From Atopobium deltae (GTDB lineage: Bacteria > Actinomycetota > Coriobacteriia > Coriobacteriales > Atopobiaceae): a stretch of 64,000 nucleotides of DNA. The notes beneath the pieces were generated by a model. That model did no database searches. It was given only the letters and a program-made list of their open reading frames with translations, and had not been told where the DNA came from. Below, in pieces: positions 37,081-46,697 of this stretch; the stretch's first letter is position 1; each line of letters starts with the position of its first letter. A program made the translations under genes and the position numbers. Where the stretch lies: the NCBI RefSeq assembly GCF_001552785.1, contig NZ_KQ959507.1, positions 124,001 to 188,000 of the forward strand, read 5' to 3'.

Positions 37081-38922
37081 ATGAAAACTATTCGCTACGT
37101 CATCCGTTTAGTAGCACGCAACTTTTGGACCCTGCTCGGGTTTGAAGCACTGCTTCGCCTTGCAACAGCACTGGCCTTAGCTCCGCTTGTCCAGTTTTTT
37201 CTCGATAATCTCATGGCGTTGTACGGCTACTCGTTTATTACCCTCGAGAGCCTTCCCAGCTTTGTGTCACACCCCGGCGTCATCGCAGCCATCATACTGC
37301 TGCTGCTCATCTTGAGTGCCATCTCGATTTTTGACGTCTCGGCCGTTCTTATCATCTTCGATGAATCCCGAGAAGACCAAGACATCAGCATAAAAGAGGC
37401 TGCACACTTTGGTCTTATCCAGGCGCTGCGCACCTTTGCGCCCAGCAATATTTTGCTCCCCCTTTACGCCCTATTTTTGGTGCCGCTGCTCAACTTGGGC
37501 CTCACGTCCAACGTAATAAATTCCATTCCCATTCCCGAATTTGTCATGGACTACATCAACCACAATGACACCTATCTGTCGCTGTACTTCATCGGCATGG
37601 CAGCATTGAGCTGGCTGTTGCTGCGTATCATCTACACCTTCCCCAGCTTTTTGCTCGAGCAAAAGTCGTTTACCGAATCGCTGCGTCGTTCCTTTGCGCT
37701 TACCAAAAGACATTTTTGGGGCGACTTCGGCGCTATTATCGGCCTTAAGCTGATCTTTGACCTACTTTTGATGCTAGTCACGCTGGTCCCCATCGGCTTG
37801 GCGGCACTGGCCTTTATGAGTAATGCCGATAATGTCATCAAGTCGATACTCGTGGGTCTATCGGCGGCTAGTGCTGTGTTTGTCACGCTTATTTCGGTCA
37901 CGCTGGGCTCGGCGTTGAGCTATGCCATTTTGTGTGCTCGCTATTGGAATCGCTTGACGCGCTTGGGCGAAGTCATTCCTAACCCTGAGCCACCGCGTGT
38001 CGAGCGCCATGTCAAAGGCAGGCGTAATCGTGTCATTATGGGCCTGACCTACGCAAGCTTTATCGTCATTTGTACGGCAAGCTCGGTGTTGGCCTACATT
38101 GTGGTGACCGATACCGCTGTTAAAAAGCCTCCCAGAATTCCGCCGCAGCTCGTGGAGGTCACAGCGCATCGCGGTGCGAGTGCATACTATCCCGAAAATA
38201 CGATGGCTGCGTTCCGTGGCGCCAAACTGCAGGGAGCTGACTGGTGCGAGCTCGACGTGCAACAAAGCAAGGACGGCAAGCTCTTTATTAGCCACGACTC
38301 CAACTTTAAGCGCATCTCGGGCGTAAAGAAAAACGCCTGGGAACTCACTTGGGATGAAATCTCGAAGCTCGATGCCAGTGGTGTGAATAGCAAGCAATTT
38401 AAGGGCGAACGCTATCCGCTGCTCTCACAGGTGCTTGCCTGGGCCAAGCGCAACAACATGCGCCTGAACATCGAGATCAAACCCAGCGAGCACTACAAGG
38501 ACATCGAGGCCCAAACGGCAAAGGAAATCCGCGATGCAGGTATGCAAAAACAGGTGATCATGACTTCGCAAAGTTACGACTGCGTCAAAAAGATTGCCCA
38601 GGTCGCACCCGATATTCAGCGCGCGTACGTCATGAGCCTCGTCTATGGCAAGATTGACGAGCTGAGCGCCGCCGACATTTACTCTACCGAGGAAAACTCC
38701 TGCACCGAGCGCTTTGTGAGCTATGCGCACGAGAATAACAAGCAGGTGCTCGCGTGGACCGTTAACGAAGAAGCCAACATGCAGCGTATGATCGATAATG
38801 GCGTCGATAATATCATTACCAATGATGTGCTTACCGCAAAACGCGTGGTTTCGGACAATGCGCATGCGGATAATTCGGTCGAAGGCGTCCTTTCGCAGAT
38901 TTACAACTTCTTCGCAGCGTAG
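37081..38922 (+). CDS. Membrane-anchored glycerophosphodiester phosphodiesterase
   Basis: The N-terminal half (about 1-345) has roughly eight hydrophobic segments and matches the GPDP membrane domain; a last TM at about 320-340 leads to the catalytic domain. GDPD motifs are VTAHRGASAYYPENT near 360, CELDVQQSKDG near 392 and LNIEIKPS near 462. 613 aa. It should release glycerol-3-phosphate from glycerophosphodiesters or act on lipoteichoic-acid-like polymers at the cell surface. ATG at 37081 with GAGGG upstream. Convergent with metK. Confidence 0.92.
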   Translation: MKTIRYVIRLVARNFWTLLGFEALLRLATALALAPLVQFFLDNLMALYGYSFITLESLPSFVSHPGVIAAIILLLLILSAISIFDVSAVLIIFDESREDQDISIKEAAHFGLIQALRTFAPSNILLPLYALFLVPLLNLGLTSNVINSIPIPEFVMDYINHNDTYLSLYFIGMAALSWLLLRIIYTFPSFLLEQKSFTESLRRSFALTKRHFWGDFGAIIGLKLIFDLLLMLVTLVPIGLAALAFMSNADNVIKSILVGLSAASAVFVTLISVTLGSALSYAILCARYWNRLTRLGEVIPNPEPPRVERHVKGRRNRVIMGLTYASFIVICTASSVLAYIVVTDTAVKKPPRIPPQLVEVTAHRGASAYYPENTMAAFRGAKLQGADWCELDVQQSKDGKLFISHDSNFKRISGVKKNAWELTWDEISKLDASGVNSKQFKGERYPLLSQVLAWAKRNNMRLNIEIKPSEHYKDIEAQTAKEIRDAGMQKQVIMTSQSYDCVKKIAQVAPDIQRAYVMSLVYGKIDELSAADIYSTEENSCTERFVSYAHENNKQVLAWTVNEEANMQRMIDNGVDNIITNDVLTAKRVVSDNAHADNSVEGVLSQIYNFFAA

Positions 38923-39012
38923 ACACGTTGCAGGAACGGCGCTGGGCGCGCGGTGTACCAGGCTGTGGCGCGCGGGATTGCTAGCAGCGTAAGCAAACTC
39001 ATGCAACAAAAG

Positions 39013-39044
39013 TGCCGAGTTGCTGGATAATCAGCAGCTCGGCA
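39013..39044. terminator. Bidirectional-looking terminator between the GDPD gene and metK
   Basis: TGCCGAGTTGCTG pairs with CAGCAGCTCGGCA around GATAAT. On the minus strand it is followed by CTTTTGTT, fitting metK termination. A CGAGAAG copy lies six bases away at 39050. Confidence 0.75.
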
Positions 39045-39069
39045 TTGCTCTTCTCGGTGTAATCAAAAG

Positions 39070-40347
39070 CTATTGAAGCACAGCGCGCAACTCCTCAATG
39101 CGGTTGGTCTTCTCCCAAGTAAAGTCCTTATCATCGCGACCAAAGTGACCGTACGCAGCCGTCTTTTTAAAGATGGGGCGGAACAGATCAAGCTCGCGAA
39201 TAATGGCACCAGGACGCAAATCGAAGACCTTCTCGACAGCTGCCTCGATGCGCTGGTCACCGTAAGCGCTTGTACCAAAGGTGTCGACCATAATCGAGAG
39301 TGGCTTCGACACGCCAATGGCATACGCAAGCTGCACTTCGCAGCGCTCGGCAAGACCAGCAGCCACAATGTTTTTAGCAACCCAGCGCGCGGCGTAGGCG
39401 GCAGAGCGGTCAACCTTCGTGCAGTCTTTACCCGAAAACGCGCCGCCACCATGGCGACCCATGCCACCATAGGTATCGACAATAATCTTGCGTCCCGTCA
39501 GACCAGTGTCACCCATCGGGCCGCCGATCACAAAGCGTCCTGTCGGATTCACATAGATGTCGGCTCCCTTCCACTCGATGCCGACTTCGTCCAAAACAGG
39601 GGCAATGACCTGCTCAATCATATCGTTTCGCACAATGTTCATGTCGGTTATGGCAGCGTCGTGCTGCGTCGAAACCACGAGCGCCGTTACCTCGGTAGGC
39701 TTGTTGTCCACATAGCGCACCGTCACCTGCGTCTTGCCGTCGGGGCGCAGATAATCAAGCAGCTTTTGCTTGCGCACAAAGGTCAGGCGCTGCGCGAGGC
39801 GCTGGGCCAAATAGGCGGGCATAGGCATGAGAGAGGGCGTCTCGTTGGAGGAGTAGCCGAACATCATGCCTTGGTCACCCGCGCCAATGCTGTTCAGAAA
39901 ATCGTCGGTTTCGGCGACGCTTTTGCTGTCAGTGTCGGCTGGTTTATCGGCGGCGATCGTACCATCAACACCCTGCGCAATGTCGGGACTCTGGTCGTGA
40001 ATAAGGTTGAGCACGCCACAGGTTTCACAATCGAAACCATACTTTGCACGGTCGTAGCCAATCTCACGCACGGTTTCACGCACAATACTCGGTACATCAA
40101 CGTACGCCTGCGTGCGAACCTCCCCCATCACAATGATGGTTCCCGTGGTGGTAAAGGTCTCGATAGCGCAACGCACGTTTTCGACCTTCGCGGGAACGCC
40201 TGCGGCATCCACATAGCCCTGCGCTTCCAGCTGCGCCTCTTTGGTAAGAATGGCATCAACAATGGCATCCGAAATCTGATCGCACATTTTATCGGGGTGA
40301 CCTTCCGTCACACTTTCCGAGGTAAAGACATATGTTTTTGCGCTCAT
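39070..40347 (-). CDS. metK: S-adenosylmethionine synthetase
   Basis: Makes SAM from methionine and ATP. N-terminal motif [19 protein letters not shown]-binding [11 protein letters not shown], and [16 protein letters not shown]. The start at 40347 ([11 protein letters not shown]) has AAAGG upstream; the open frame to 40434 is leader sequence. 425 aa, longer than the usual 385-400: an Ala/Asp/Lys/Ser-rich insert ([15 protein letters not shown]) lies directly before GAGDQG, in the flexible loop region near the active site. Controlled by the upstream SAM riboswitch and terminator. Confidence 0.96.
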   Translation of the reverse strand: MSAKTYVFTSESVTEGHPDKMCDQISDAIVDAILTKEAQLEAQGYVDAAGVPAKVENVRCAIETFTTTGTIIVMGEVRTQAYVDVPSIVRETVREIGYDRAKYGFDCETCGVLNLIHDQSPDIAQGVDGTIAADKPADTDSKSVAETDDFLNSIGAGDQGMMFGYSSNETPSLMPMPAYLAQRLAQRLTFVRKQKLLDYLRPDGKTQVTVRYVDNKPTEVTALVVSTQHDAAITDMNIVRNDMIEQVIAPVLDEVGIEWKGADIYVNPTGRFVIGGPMGDTGLTGRKIIVDTYGGMGRHGGGAFSGKDCTKVDRSAAYAARWVAKNIVAAGLAERCEVQLAYAIGVSKPLSIMVDTFGTSAYGDQRIEAAVEKVFDLRPGAIIRELDLFRPIFKKTAAYGHFGRDDKDFTWEKTNRIEELRAVLQ

Positions 40348-40468
40348 GGCACACCAAACCTTTCGCGAAGCTCGCTTCTTGTCGCCTATCGCTTGGTTGC
40401 GCTTGTTCCGCGCGTGAGTAGCAGCGCAACGCAAACACTAGCAGCAAACGCTTTGTAAGCGAGCATAT

Positions 40469-40502
40469 AAAAAGCCCCCGCGTATGACATATACGTGGGG
40501 GC
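40469..40502 (-). terminator. Riboswitch-controlled terminator upstream of metK
   Basis: On the minus strand GCCCCCACGTAT pairs with ATACGCGGGGGC around a short loop, followed by TTTTTATA. It lies between the SAM aptamer and metK and should act as the expression platform. Confidence 0.85.
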
Positions 40503-40514
40503 ACCCGTAACAAG

Positions 40515-40690
40515 TACTATTCCCCCGTCTTTCCGAAACCACCTTCAAGCAGCAGCTCCGCCGAGAGTTGGCACCGCATTTCGCTTTTGAAATCGGTTGC
40601 CGGAGCGTCATCGGGCTCGGTCCCTCGGCTCTATGTCCCCTGCACTTTTGCGGATGCTGACTTTTGGATGTCAGTCGCTTCCGCAGATAA
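40515..40690 (-). promoter_or_regulatory. SAM riboswitch (SAM-I superfamily) controlling metK
   Basis: The minus strand shows the S-box core: AGAGCCGAGGGACCGAGCCC, then GATGACGC, CGGCAACC, and after a hairpin (GATTTC/GAAATG) GGTGCCAA. These correspond to the conserved SAM-I GAGGGA, GGCAACC and GGTGCCAA elements. I cannot separate SAM-I from the SAM-I/IV variants by eye because the outer P1 helix is not clear. The aptamer is followed by a terminator and then metK, so high SAM should switch metK off. Borders are approximate. Confidence 0.85.
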
Positions 40691-40815
40691 TGCGGGTACC
40701 TCTTGACGAGTACTTGTGATTATAAACGACCTCTTCATGCCTGACGAGAAGATCTTGTGGGTACATACGAAAACCTTGTAAGGCAAAACAGTGAACATGT
40801 GCATAAGCTATGCTG

Positions 40816-40840
40816 TTGTCTGTCTGTTTGTTTGTTTGTA
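40816..40840. repeat. Tetranucleotide repeat (TGTC/TGTT)
   Basis: TGTCTGTCTGTTTGTTTGTT-type microsatellite in non-coding DNA upstream of the metK leader. Could be length-variable. Confidence 0.7.
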
Positions 40841-40894
40841 TGACTGCCTGGGAACCGTATCCCATAAAGTTCAAAATAAGATGAGACTCAAACG

Positions 40895-41193
40895 TTAAGC
40901 AAAGCCGCTGTAACCAAAAAAGGCAGCTTTTTTGCCTTCAGTGGGCTGGAAGATGACCTTTTTGGCCCAGCCGCAACGGTTGGATTTTTCGGACATCCAC
41001 AGTTTGCGGCTGAGCTCGCTGTGACCCGTGACGATTAGAATTTTGTACAAGTCGTCCCAGGTGGCGGTGAGATGCTCGCCCACTTTGGTTGTTTGAAGCG
41101 GGGTGGTTACGCGCGATAAGCGCGCGGCAAAACGATAAGAGCTCTGAGCATAAGCGCAGCTGGCTTTTGTACATGCGCTGTTGGTTTCTTCAT
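40895..41193 (-). pseudogene. Possible frameshifted small gene of unknown function
   Basis: An ATG at 41193 with AAAGGA upstream opens MKKPTAHVQKPAALMLRAL, which stops at 41107. A second frame is open from about 41210 to 40895 and encodes a coding-like stretch (EHLTATWDDLYKILIVTGHS, then WAKKVIFQPTEG). Joining the two by one frameshift near 41110, at the GC-rich inverted repeat GCGCGATAAGCGCGC, would give about 95 aa. A shorter alternative is the GTG-started 62 aa frame at 41083. I do not recognise the product. It may be a decayed gene or chance. Confidence 0.3.
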
Positions 41194-41464
41194 AATCGGC
41201 AATCCTTTTGGTCTATTGTGTCAGTATCACGTTCCTTCTCTATAACATGCTGTAATTTATTTTACGTGGTACTCTGCCAAAACGCACGAATTTTTATAAA
41301 AAATTTCTTTTAAGTTTCTTATAGAAGCTGACTGCAGTTTTTATAAAAGATTGTTAGTTGTTTTCAGCCTTACACCGGGCCTCTTCATGCCCTCTTCTAG
41401 CACCTGTTATATACTGTTCTAAATCCACTAAAAGCAGGTGAAATTTTGATAAATGGAGGGCTCC

Positions 41465-41617
41465 ATGCATACGACAACACATTGTGACGACGAGCTTGAT
41501 GAACTTCTCTTCGCAGATGAGATTTTGCAAGCTGTGCAAGTTTATGGAACTGGAAAACTCGAAACCGTAACGTTTGACGAGATGGAAAAATATTATGCTT
41601 TGGACGGTTGCCTTTGA
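41465..41617 (+). CDS. Small acidic ORF, possible antitoxin
   Basis: 50 aa (MHTTTHCDDELDELL...DGCL), strongly acidic, with a very good ribosome binding site (TGGAGGG four bases before the ATG) and a TATACT -10-like box at 41410-41415. The end (LETVTFDEMEKYY) recalls C-termini of RelB/Phd-type antitoxins, but the match is weak. A second frame (ATG at 41595, MLWTVAFDKDMSAARKF, 28 aa) overlaps its end and could be the stump of a RelE-like toxin. The surrounding DNA is AT-rich. Confidence 0.45.
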   Translation: MHTTTHCDDELDELLFADEILQAVQVYGTGKLETVTFDEMEKYYALDGCL

Positions 41618-41715
41618 TAAAGATATGAGTGCCGCTCGGAAGTTTATAATAGCCAACGATAAAACTATTCGCATTTCATAACTGTTCTGTCAAATTCTGC
41701 TCACAAGGAGTGTAC

Positions 41716-43296
41716 ATGTTCTCAACAATGCCCCAATCAAAAACGCAACCTGTGCGCGTCCGCTTCGCGCCTTCCCCCACAGGAAAGCTCCACATCGGTG
41801 GTGCACGTACAGCAATTTATAACTGGGCTTTTGCGCGAGCCAACAACGGTGTGTTTATCCTGCGCATTGACGACACCGATCCCACACGTTCAACTGACGA
41901 GAATACCCAGGTAATCCTACGTGCAATGCGTTGGATGGGACTCAATTGGGACGAAGGCCCCGAGGTTGGCGGAGACTATGGCCCCTACTGGCAAACCGAG
42001 CGCTTGTCGCTCTACCGCGAGGCAGCACTTCGCTTAGTCGCGCAAGACAAATCCTATTTTTGTTTTTGCACTGCCGAGAAGCTCGAGGCCGATCGAAAAG
42101 CCGCGCAACAGCGTCATGACCCCTTCCAGGGATACCAGCGCACCTGCCGCTCACTGGACAAAGCAGCAGCACAAGCACGCGTAGATGCAGGTGAGCCTTA
42201 CACCATTCGCATCAAGGTTCCTGAGGATCGCGGTGATCTTATCGTCCATGACGCAGTGCACGGCGATGTGCGCTTCAACGCAAAAGAGCTCGACGATTTT
42301 ATCCTCTTCCGCTCGGACGGAACGCCCACCTACAATTTTGCAACTGTCGTTGACGATGCTGCCATGCACATTACACACGTTATCCGCGGAGACGATCACC
42401 TGTCCAACACGCCTCGTCAAATCATTGTGTATGAGGCGCTGGGCGCACCCGTACCGACCTTTGCGCACATCTCGATGATTCTGGGCGCCGATGGCAAAAA
42501 GCTTTCGAAGCGCCACGGTGCCACCAGCGTTGAACAGTATCGCGATGCGGGCTACGACCCCGAGGCCTTTATCAACTACCTCGCTTTGCTGGGCTGGGCG
42601 CTCGATGGAGAGACGACCATCATTCCGCGCGATGTCCTTGCCGCAAAGTTCTCGCTCGATCACGTTTCCAAAAATCCTGCCACGTTTGACCAGGCAAAAC
42701 TCGACTGGATCAACGCAAGTTATCTTGCCGAGAAGACCGACGAAGCCTACGCCCGCGAGGTACTGGTTCCTCAGCTTCGCGCGGCGGGACTGGAGGAGGC
42801 TGGCGGCGACCCCGTCGGCAGCGCCAGCAACGATGGCACCAGCCCCGCTGATGCCATCGACGATGACGACGCGGCGGCATTGCTGCACTCCACCGCGTGG
42901 TACGAGCTGCTCGCAGCCATCTTGAAGCCGCGCGTCAAACTCGCACCCGAAGTGGTCGACAAAGCACGCTTTTTGTACGAGAGCACCGATCTTCTCTACG
43001 ATCAAAAAAGTGTCGATAAAAACCTTGCAAAACCTGGTACGCTCGCCTTTGTACAAGGCGCGCTTGATGGACTGAGGCAGCTCGATGACGCGCAATGGAC
43101 TGCACAACACATTGACGAGAAACTCGCGCAGGTACTCGAGGCGCTCGAGACGAACAAGCGTAAATTTTATGCAGCGGTGCGTGTGGCCGTTTGCGGTAAT
43201 CAGGTGTCTCCGCCGCTCGGCGAGTCCATTGAGCTGCTCGGACGCGAGCTGACGCTTGCACGCCTTGCGCAGGCGCGCCAGTATGCACAGGAATAA
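41716..43296 (+). CDS. gltX: Glutamyl-tRNA synthetase
   Basis: Class I synthetase charging tRNA-Glu (and possibly tRNA-Gln if an amidotransferase is present; none is in the window). RFAPSPTGKLHIGGARTA holds the HIGH site near 20; KLSKRHG is the KMSKS loop near 263. The start at 41716 has AAGGAG five bases upstream; a GTG at 41710 overlaps that site. 526 aa with an Asp/Gly/Ala-rich insert (about 362-390) in the anticodon-binding half. tRNA-Glu and tRNA-Gln genes lie 3.4 kb downstream. Confidence 0.96.
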   Translation: MFSTMPQSKTQPVRVRFAPSPTGKLHIGGARTAIYNWAFARANNGVFILRIDDTDPTRSTDENTQVILRAMRWMGLNWDEGPEVGGDYGPYWQTERLSLYREAALRLVAQDKSYFCFCTAEKLEADRKAAQQRHDPFQGYQRTCRSLDKAAAQARVDAGEPYTIRIKVPEDRGDLIVHDAVHGDVRFNAKELDDFILFRSDGTPTYNFATVVDDAAMHITHVIRGDDHLSNTPRQIIVYEALGAPVPTFAHISMILGADGKKLSKRHGATSVEQYRDAGYDPEAFINYLALLGWALDGETTIIPRDVLAAKFSLDHVSKNPATFDQAKLDWINASYLAEKTDEAYAREVLVPQLRAAGLEEAGGDPVGSASNDGTSPADAIDDDDAAALLHSTAWYELLAAILKPRVKLAPEVVDKARFLYESTDLLYDQKSVDKNLAKPGTLAFVQGALDGLRQLDDAQWTAQHIDEKLAQVLEALETNKRKFYAAVRVAVCGNQVSPPLGESIELLGRELTLARLAQARQYAQE

Positions 43297-43373
43297 CACG
43301 AAAGGTATGCGCGAACATAATGCGGGTACCAATACGCTAGTGAGCATAGTCGCGAGTAGTTCGTAGGTAGGTT

Positions 43374-44948
43374 ATGATGACGACATCAGCATTCGAAATT
43401 CTGGGTCCCATTATGGTGGGGCCATCCAGCTCTCATACCGCAGGGGCGGCGCGTTTGGCACTCGTTGCACGATCGCTCGTTAACGATCCGCTCAAGCACG
43501 TGCGCTTCGTCTTGCACAATTCCTTCTCGCACACCTATAAAGGCCACGGATCCGACCGTGCGCTCGTCGCGGGCATCTTGGGTCTTATGCCCGACGACAC
43601 ACGCATGCGTCACTCGTTTGACCTCGCAAAAGAAGCGGGCGTCGAGATCGAATTCGAGGAAGCGGGCGATGACCCTGGCCTTCACCCCAACACCGTTGAT
43701 ATTTGCATGACCACTACCGAGGGCAACACCCTCGAGGTTCGTGGCGAGTCGCTGGGCGGCGGGCGCGTGCGCTTAAGCTCCATCAATGGCGTTGAAGTGG
43801 ATCTTACTGGCGACTACCCCACCCTTTTTGTAGGCCACTGGGACAGACCTGGTGTGTTAGCGTCGATCACCAAGCTCTTCTCGGACATCAAGGCAAACAT
43901 CGCCACCATTCGCACCTATCGAAAAAGTCGTGGCGGACGTGCCTACACGATTGTCGAGACGGACGAGCCACTTGACGCATCATTCATTCAGGCCATTCAC
44001 AAACTTCCGCACATCGTGGAAACCGCAACCGTAAAAGTGCCTGGTACCAGCGACGTTGCTCCCGATGTACAGCTGACCTATGGTTTTGATAATGGCGCGG
44101 AGTTGCTGGCATTATGCGAAAAGACGCATCGCTCCATTGGTCAGATTATGGCAGCACGCGAGGCCGAACTTAACGCCAGCGATGTGCAGACCCAGCATAC
44201 GCGCATGGCGCACGTGGCTCAGGTGATGGAAGAAGAATCGACCAAACCGTTGACGTCTCCGCAAAAATCCTTGGGTGGTTTTTTGTATGGACAGGCACAA
44301 GAGGTTGCCAAACATGCCAATGAGTTTGCCCCCAGCCTTTTGGGAACCACGCTTACACGCGCCGTCGCTCGTGCGATGGCAGTGCTCGAGCGCTCGGCCG
44401 CCATGGGCGTGATTGTAGCTGCACCAACGGCGGGTTCGGCAGGCGTCGTACCCGGTGCCGTGTTAGCCTGCGCTGAATCGCTTGGTTCTTCTGAGCAGGA
44501 CGTCCTCAACGCCCTGTGGTGTTCTGCGGCCATTGGCGCTATTATCACCCGCAACGCGAGCGTGGCAGGCGCCGAGGGCGGATGTCAGGCAGAAGTTGGA
44601 AGCGCTGCAGCTATGGCAGCAGCAGCATTGGTTGAGCTGCATGGTGGCAGCGCAGTGCAGGCACTTGAAGCGGCGTCGATTTCGATCGCAAACCTTTTGG
44701 GCCTGGTGTGCGACCCCGTGCGCGGCCTTGTGGAATTTCCCTGTCAGGATCGTAATGCGATTGGCGTTTCGGATGCGTTTTCGGCAGCGCAGCTCGCGCT
44801 TTCGAACGTGGGATGCCCCGTCACTTTTGATGATGCGGTCAGCGTTATGTACGATGTGGGTAAGGCCATTCCTGCAAGCCTGCGCGAAACCGCACTTGGT
44901 GGGCTGGCAACTGCTCCTTCGTGCCTGAGTTGCCGCGCCTGCGGATAA
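43374..44948 (+). CDS. sdaA: L-serine ammonia-lyase, single-chain iron-sulfur type
   Basis: Converts L-serine to pyruvate and ammonia. The N-terminal beta domain (GPIMVGPSSSHTAGAAR) is followed by an ACT domain (about 155-225, VGHWDRPGVLASITKLFSD), then the catalytic alpha domain with 4Fe-4S cysteines in EGGCQAEVG, LLGLVCDPV and EFPCQDRNA. So SdaAB and SdaAA are fused in one 524 aa chain. AGGTAGG precedes the ATG pair at 43374. Fits an amino-acid-fermenting lifestyle together with the tandem peptidases; that link is inference. Confidence 0.94.
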   Translation: MMTTSAFEILGPIMVGPSSSHTAGAARLALVARSLVNDPLKHVRFVLHNSFSHTYKGHGSDRALVAGILGLMPDDTRMRHSFDLAKEAGVEIEFEEAGDDPGLHPNTVDICMTTTEGNTLEVRGESLGGGRVRLSSINGVEVDLTGDYPTLFVGHWDRPGVLASITKLFSDIKANIATIRTYRKSRGGRAYTIVETDEPLDASFIQAIHKLPHIVETATVKVPGTSDVAPDVQLTYGFDNGAELLALCEKTHRSIGQIMAAREAELNASDVQTQHTRMAHVAQVMEEESTKPLTSPQKSLGGFLYGQAQEVAKHANEFAPSLLGTTLTRAVARAMAVLERSAAMGVIVAAPTAGSAGVVPGAVLACAESLGSSEQDVLNALWCSAAIGAIITRNASVAGAEGGCQAEVGSAAAMAAAALVELHGGSAVQALEAASISIANLLGLVCDPVRGLVEFPCQDRNAIGVSDAFSAAQLALSNVGCPVTFDDAVSVMYDVGKAIPASLRETALGGLATAPSCLSCRACG

Positions 44949-45027
44949 GTTCAACGGCGCGCACGAACAAGCGTCCCACAGCGCTACATGCAGTGCAACA
45001 AACAGAAATAGGTTATTGCAGCGTCGC

Positions 45028-46278
45028 TTACGAGCGGCGCTCTTTTTGTTCTTTGGATTTTTTAGCGGCGAGTGCAGCGGCCTTCTCGCCAGACATGCCA
45101 ACGCCAACGCGGGCGCGACCATGAGAAGCGCTCTTTGGCAAGCGGCCCATCATACGATCCCAGCGATAGCGAATCGACAGCGAGTTATGCGATCGCAGGC
45201 CCAACAATGGTGCCGATAAAATCGTCGGCGCGAAGAAGGTAATGATGCGCCAGACTAAATAGCCCGCCGTTGCCACTGGTCCAAATAAAGGACCGTAGAA
45301 CAGCGCAAAGCCTGACTCGACGCCACCCGTACCCCCTGGAAATGGCACGGCGGTTGCAATCATTTGCACCATCGAACCCGCAGCTAAACAGGCCCAAAAG
45401 TCAGCATCGTCACCAAAGGCACGCAGCACGAACCACGGGATCATATACAACGCAGCTAGCTGCAGCATGGTAACTACCAGCGTTAAGAGCATGCTGGGAA
45501 TATGTACGGCGGCGCGCTTAAACGAATCGGCAAACTCGTCGACCTTCGTGTTGATAAGCTCGTCGAGCTTGGAATTATCTTTGAGGAACTTGTGTTTATG
45601 CGCCCACGCGAGCATAAGGTTGCCAAAGCGCTTCACGAAACCTGGACAAAGGCAAATCACAAACAGAATGAGCAGCTCAAGAAAGTGCACGGCAAAAACA
45701 AAGAGGTTGAGAATAACGATGTTGCCGTAGGTCTGGAAGAAGAATTCCAGCTTTGCTACGAGCGCAAGCGCGGCAAAAAGCACCACGCCTAGCTGGAACA
45801 TAATAAAACGCGTAAACTGTGTCGCCGATGCCTCTGCGGCACCAAGGCCAGTACGCGTCAAACGAACAATCTGCGAAGGAACGGCTCCCGCCATCATGGG
45901 TGTCAGGTTGCCAAAAAAGATGCCTGAAGCCTCAACACTAATAAGGTCACGAATGCCCACGGGCGAATCGGGATCGAGCCACACGGCAATGGCGTATGCA
46001 AGAACGCCAAAGATGAAGTAGAAGATAAAACAGATAACTGCGCCAAAAATCCAGGCCTTATCGACATTCGCAAGAGCCGAAATAAAACTTGCAACCTGGC
46101 CTGTGAACACGAGATATGCAACATACAGCACAACGACGACAGCCAAAAACTTGGCGCCTTTGCGAGCGCTCGAAATACTGTCGTCTTTGACAGCGACACG
46201 CGGCTTTGGTGCGCCTGATGTTATCTTATGCAACGTCGCCTTGTGAATGGGTGGTGTTATCTTATGCTTTGAGGACAT
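45028..46278 (-). CDS. YbhN/UPF0104 flippase-like integral membrane protein
   Basis: 416 aa with about seven to eight membrane segments. The family motif EASGIFFGNLTPMMAGAVPS near 115 and the Pro/Gly-rich AVPFPGGTGGVE near 310 match the lysylphosphatidylglycerol synthase TM / flippase-like superfamily (TIGR00374-like). No synthase domain is attached, so a lipid or polyprenyl flippase role is likely but unproven. The basic C-terminal tail (GEKAAALAAKKSKEQKERRS) carries a CGAGAAG copy. Convergent with sdaA. Confidence 0.85.
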   Translation of the reverse strand: MSSKHKITPPIHKATLHKITSGAPKPRVAVKDDSISSARKGAKFLAVVVVLYVAYLVFTGQVASFISALANVDKAWIFGAVICFIFYFIFGVLAYAIAVWLDPDSPVGIRDLISVEASGIFFGNLTPMMAGAVPSQIVRLTRTGLGAAEASATQFTRFIMFQLGVVLFAALALVAKLEFFFQTYGNIVILNLFVFAVHFLELLILFVICLCPGFVKRFGNLMLAWAHKHKFLKDNSKLDELINTKVDEFADSFKRAAVHIPSMLLTLVVTMLQLAALYMIPWFVLRAFGDDADFWACLAAGSMVQMIATAVPFPGGTGGVESGFALFYGPLFGPVATAGYLVWRIITFFAPTILSAPLLGLRSHNSLSIRYRWDRMMGRLPKSASHGRARVGVGMSGEKAAALAAKKSKEQKERRS

Positions 46279-46664
46279 GTATCTCCAAAACGTTTGTGCT
46301 GCAGGTAGTGCATTGATACCAACCTATGATACAGAACTCACTGTGTAAAGTCAGCTACAGCGTGCTCAAACCATCAGAAGAGCATCATCGTTTTCGTGGA
46401 CGCACAAAGCCGATTTTGCGGTGTCATAAGCACACATCATTAAAATTTTACGCATATTACGCATGTTGAAGAGGACCCCTTATTTAAAAGTGCGAACCCA
46501 AATAAAGCTGTATGAATTATAAAACTTTTCTAAATAGAGAGTAATCTATAGCTGGAAAAATGAAAGCGGAAAATAAGGAATGATTGAATTATGGGTATGG
46601 AGTACACTGGCCCGAAACTTAGGAGCTACCGGGCAAAAATGTGTGTAAAATCACCATGTTATGT
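46279..46664. other. Intergenic region without recognisable gene
   Basis: About 385 AT-rich bases between the ybhN-like start and the tRNA terminator. I see no credible ORF or RNA fold; the promoter of the ybhN-like gene should be here. Confidence 0.4.
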
Positions 46665-46690
46665 AAAAAGGCCAGATAAACTGGCCTTTT
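46665..46690 (-). terminator. Terminator of the tRNA-Gln/tRNA-Glu transcript
   Basis: AAAAGGCCAG pairs with CTGGCCTTTT around a five-base loop, followed on the minus strand by a T-run. Confidence 0.85.
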
Positions 46691-46697
46691 GCATTCA

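Noticed and set aside
39073-40458. A 461 aa plus-strand ORF opposite metK
   Set aside because: Antisense shadow of a strongly conserved gene; long only because of codon bias in metK.
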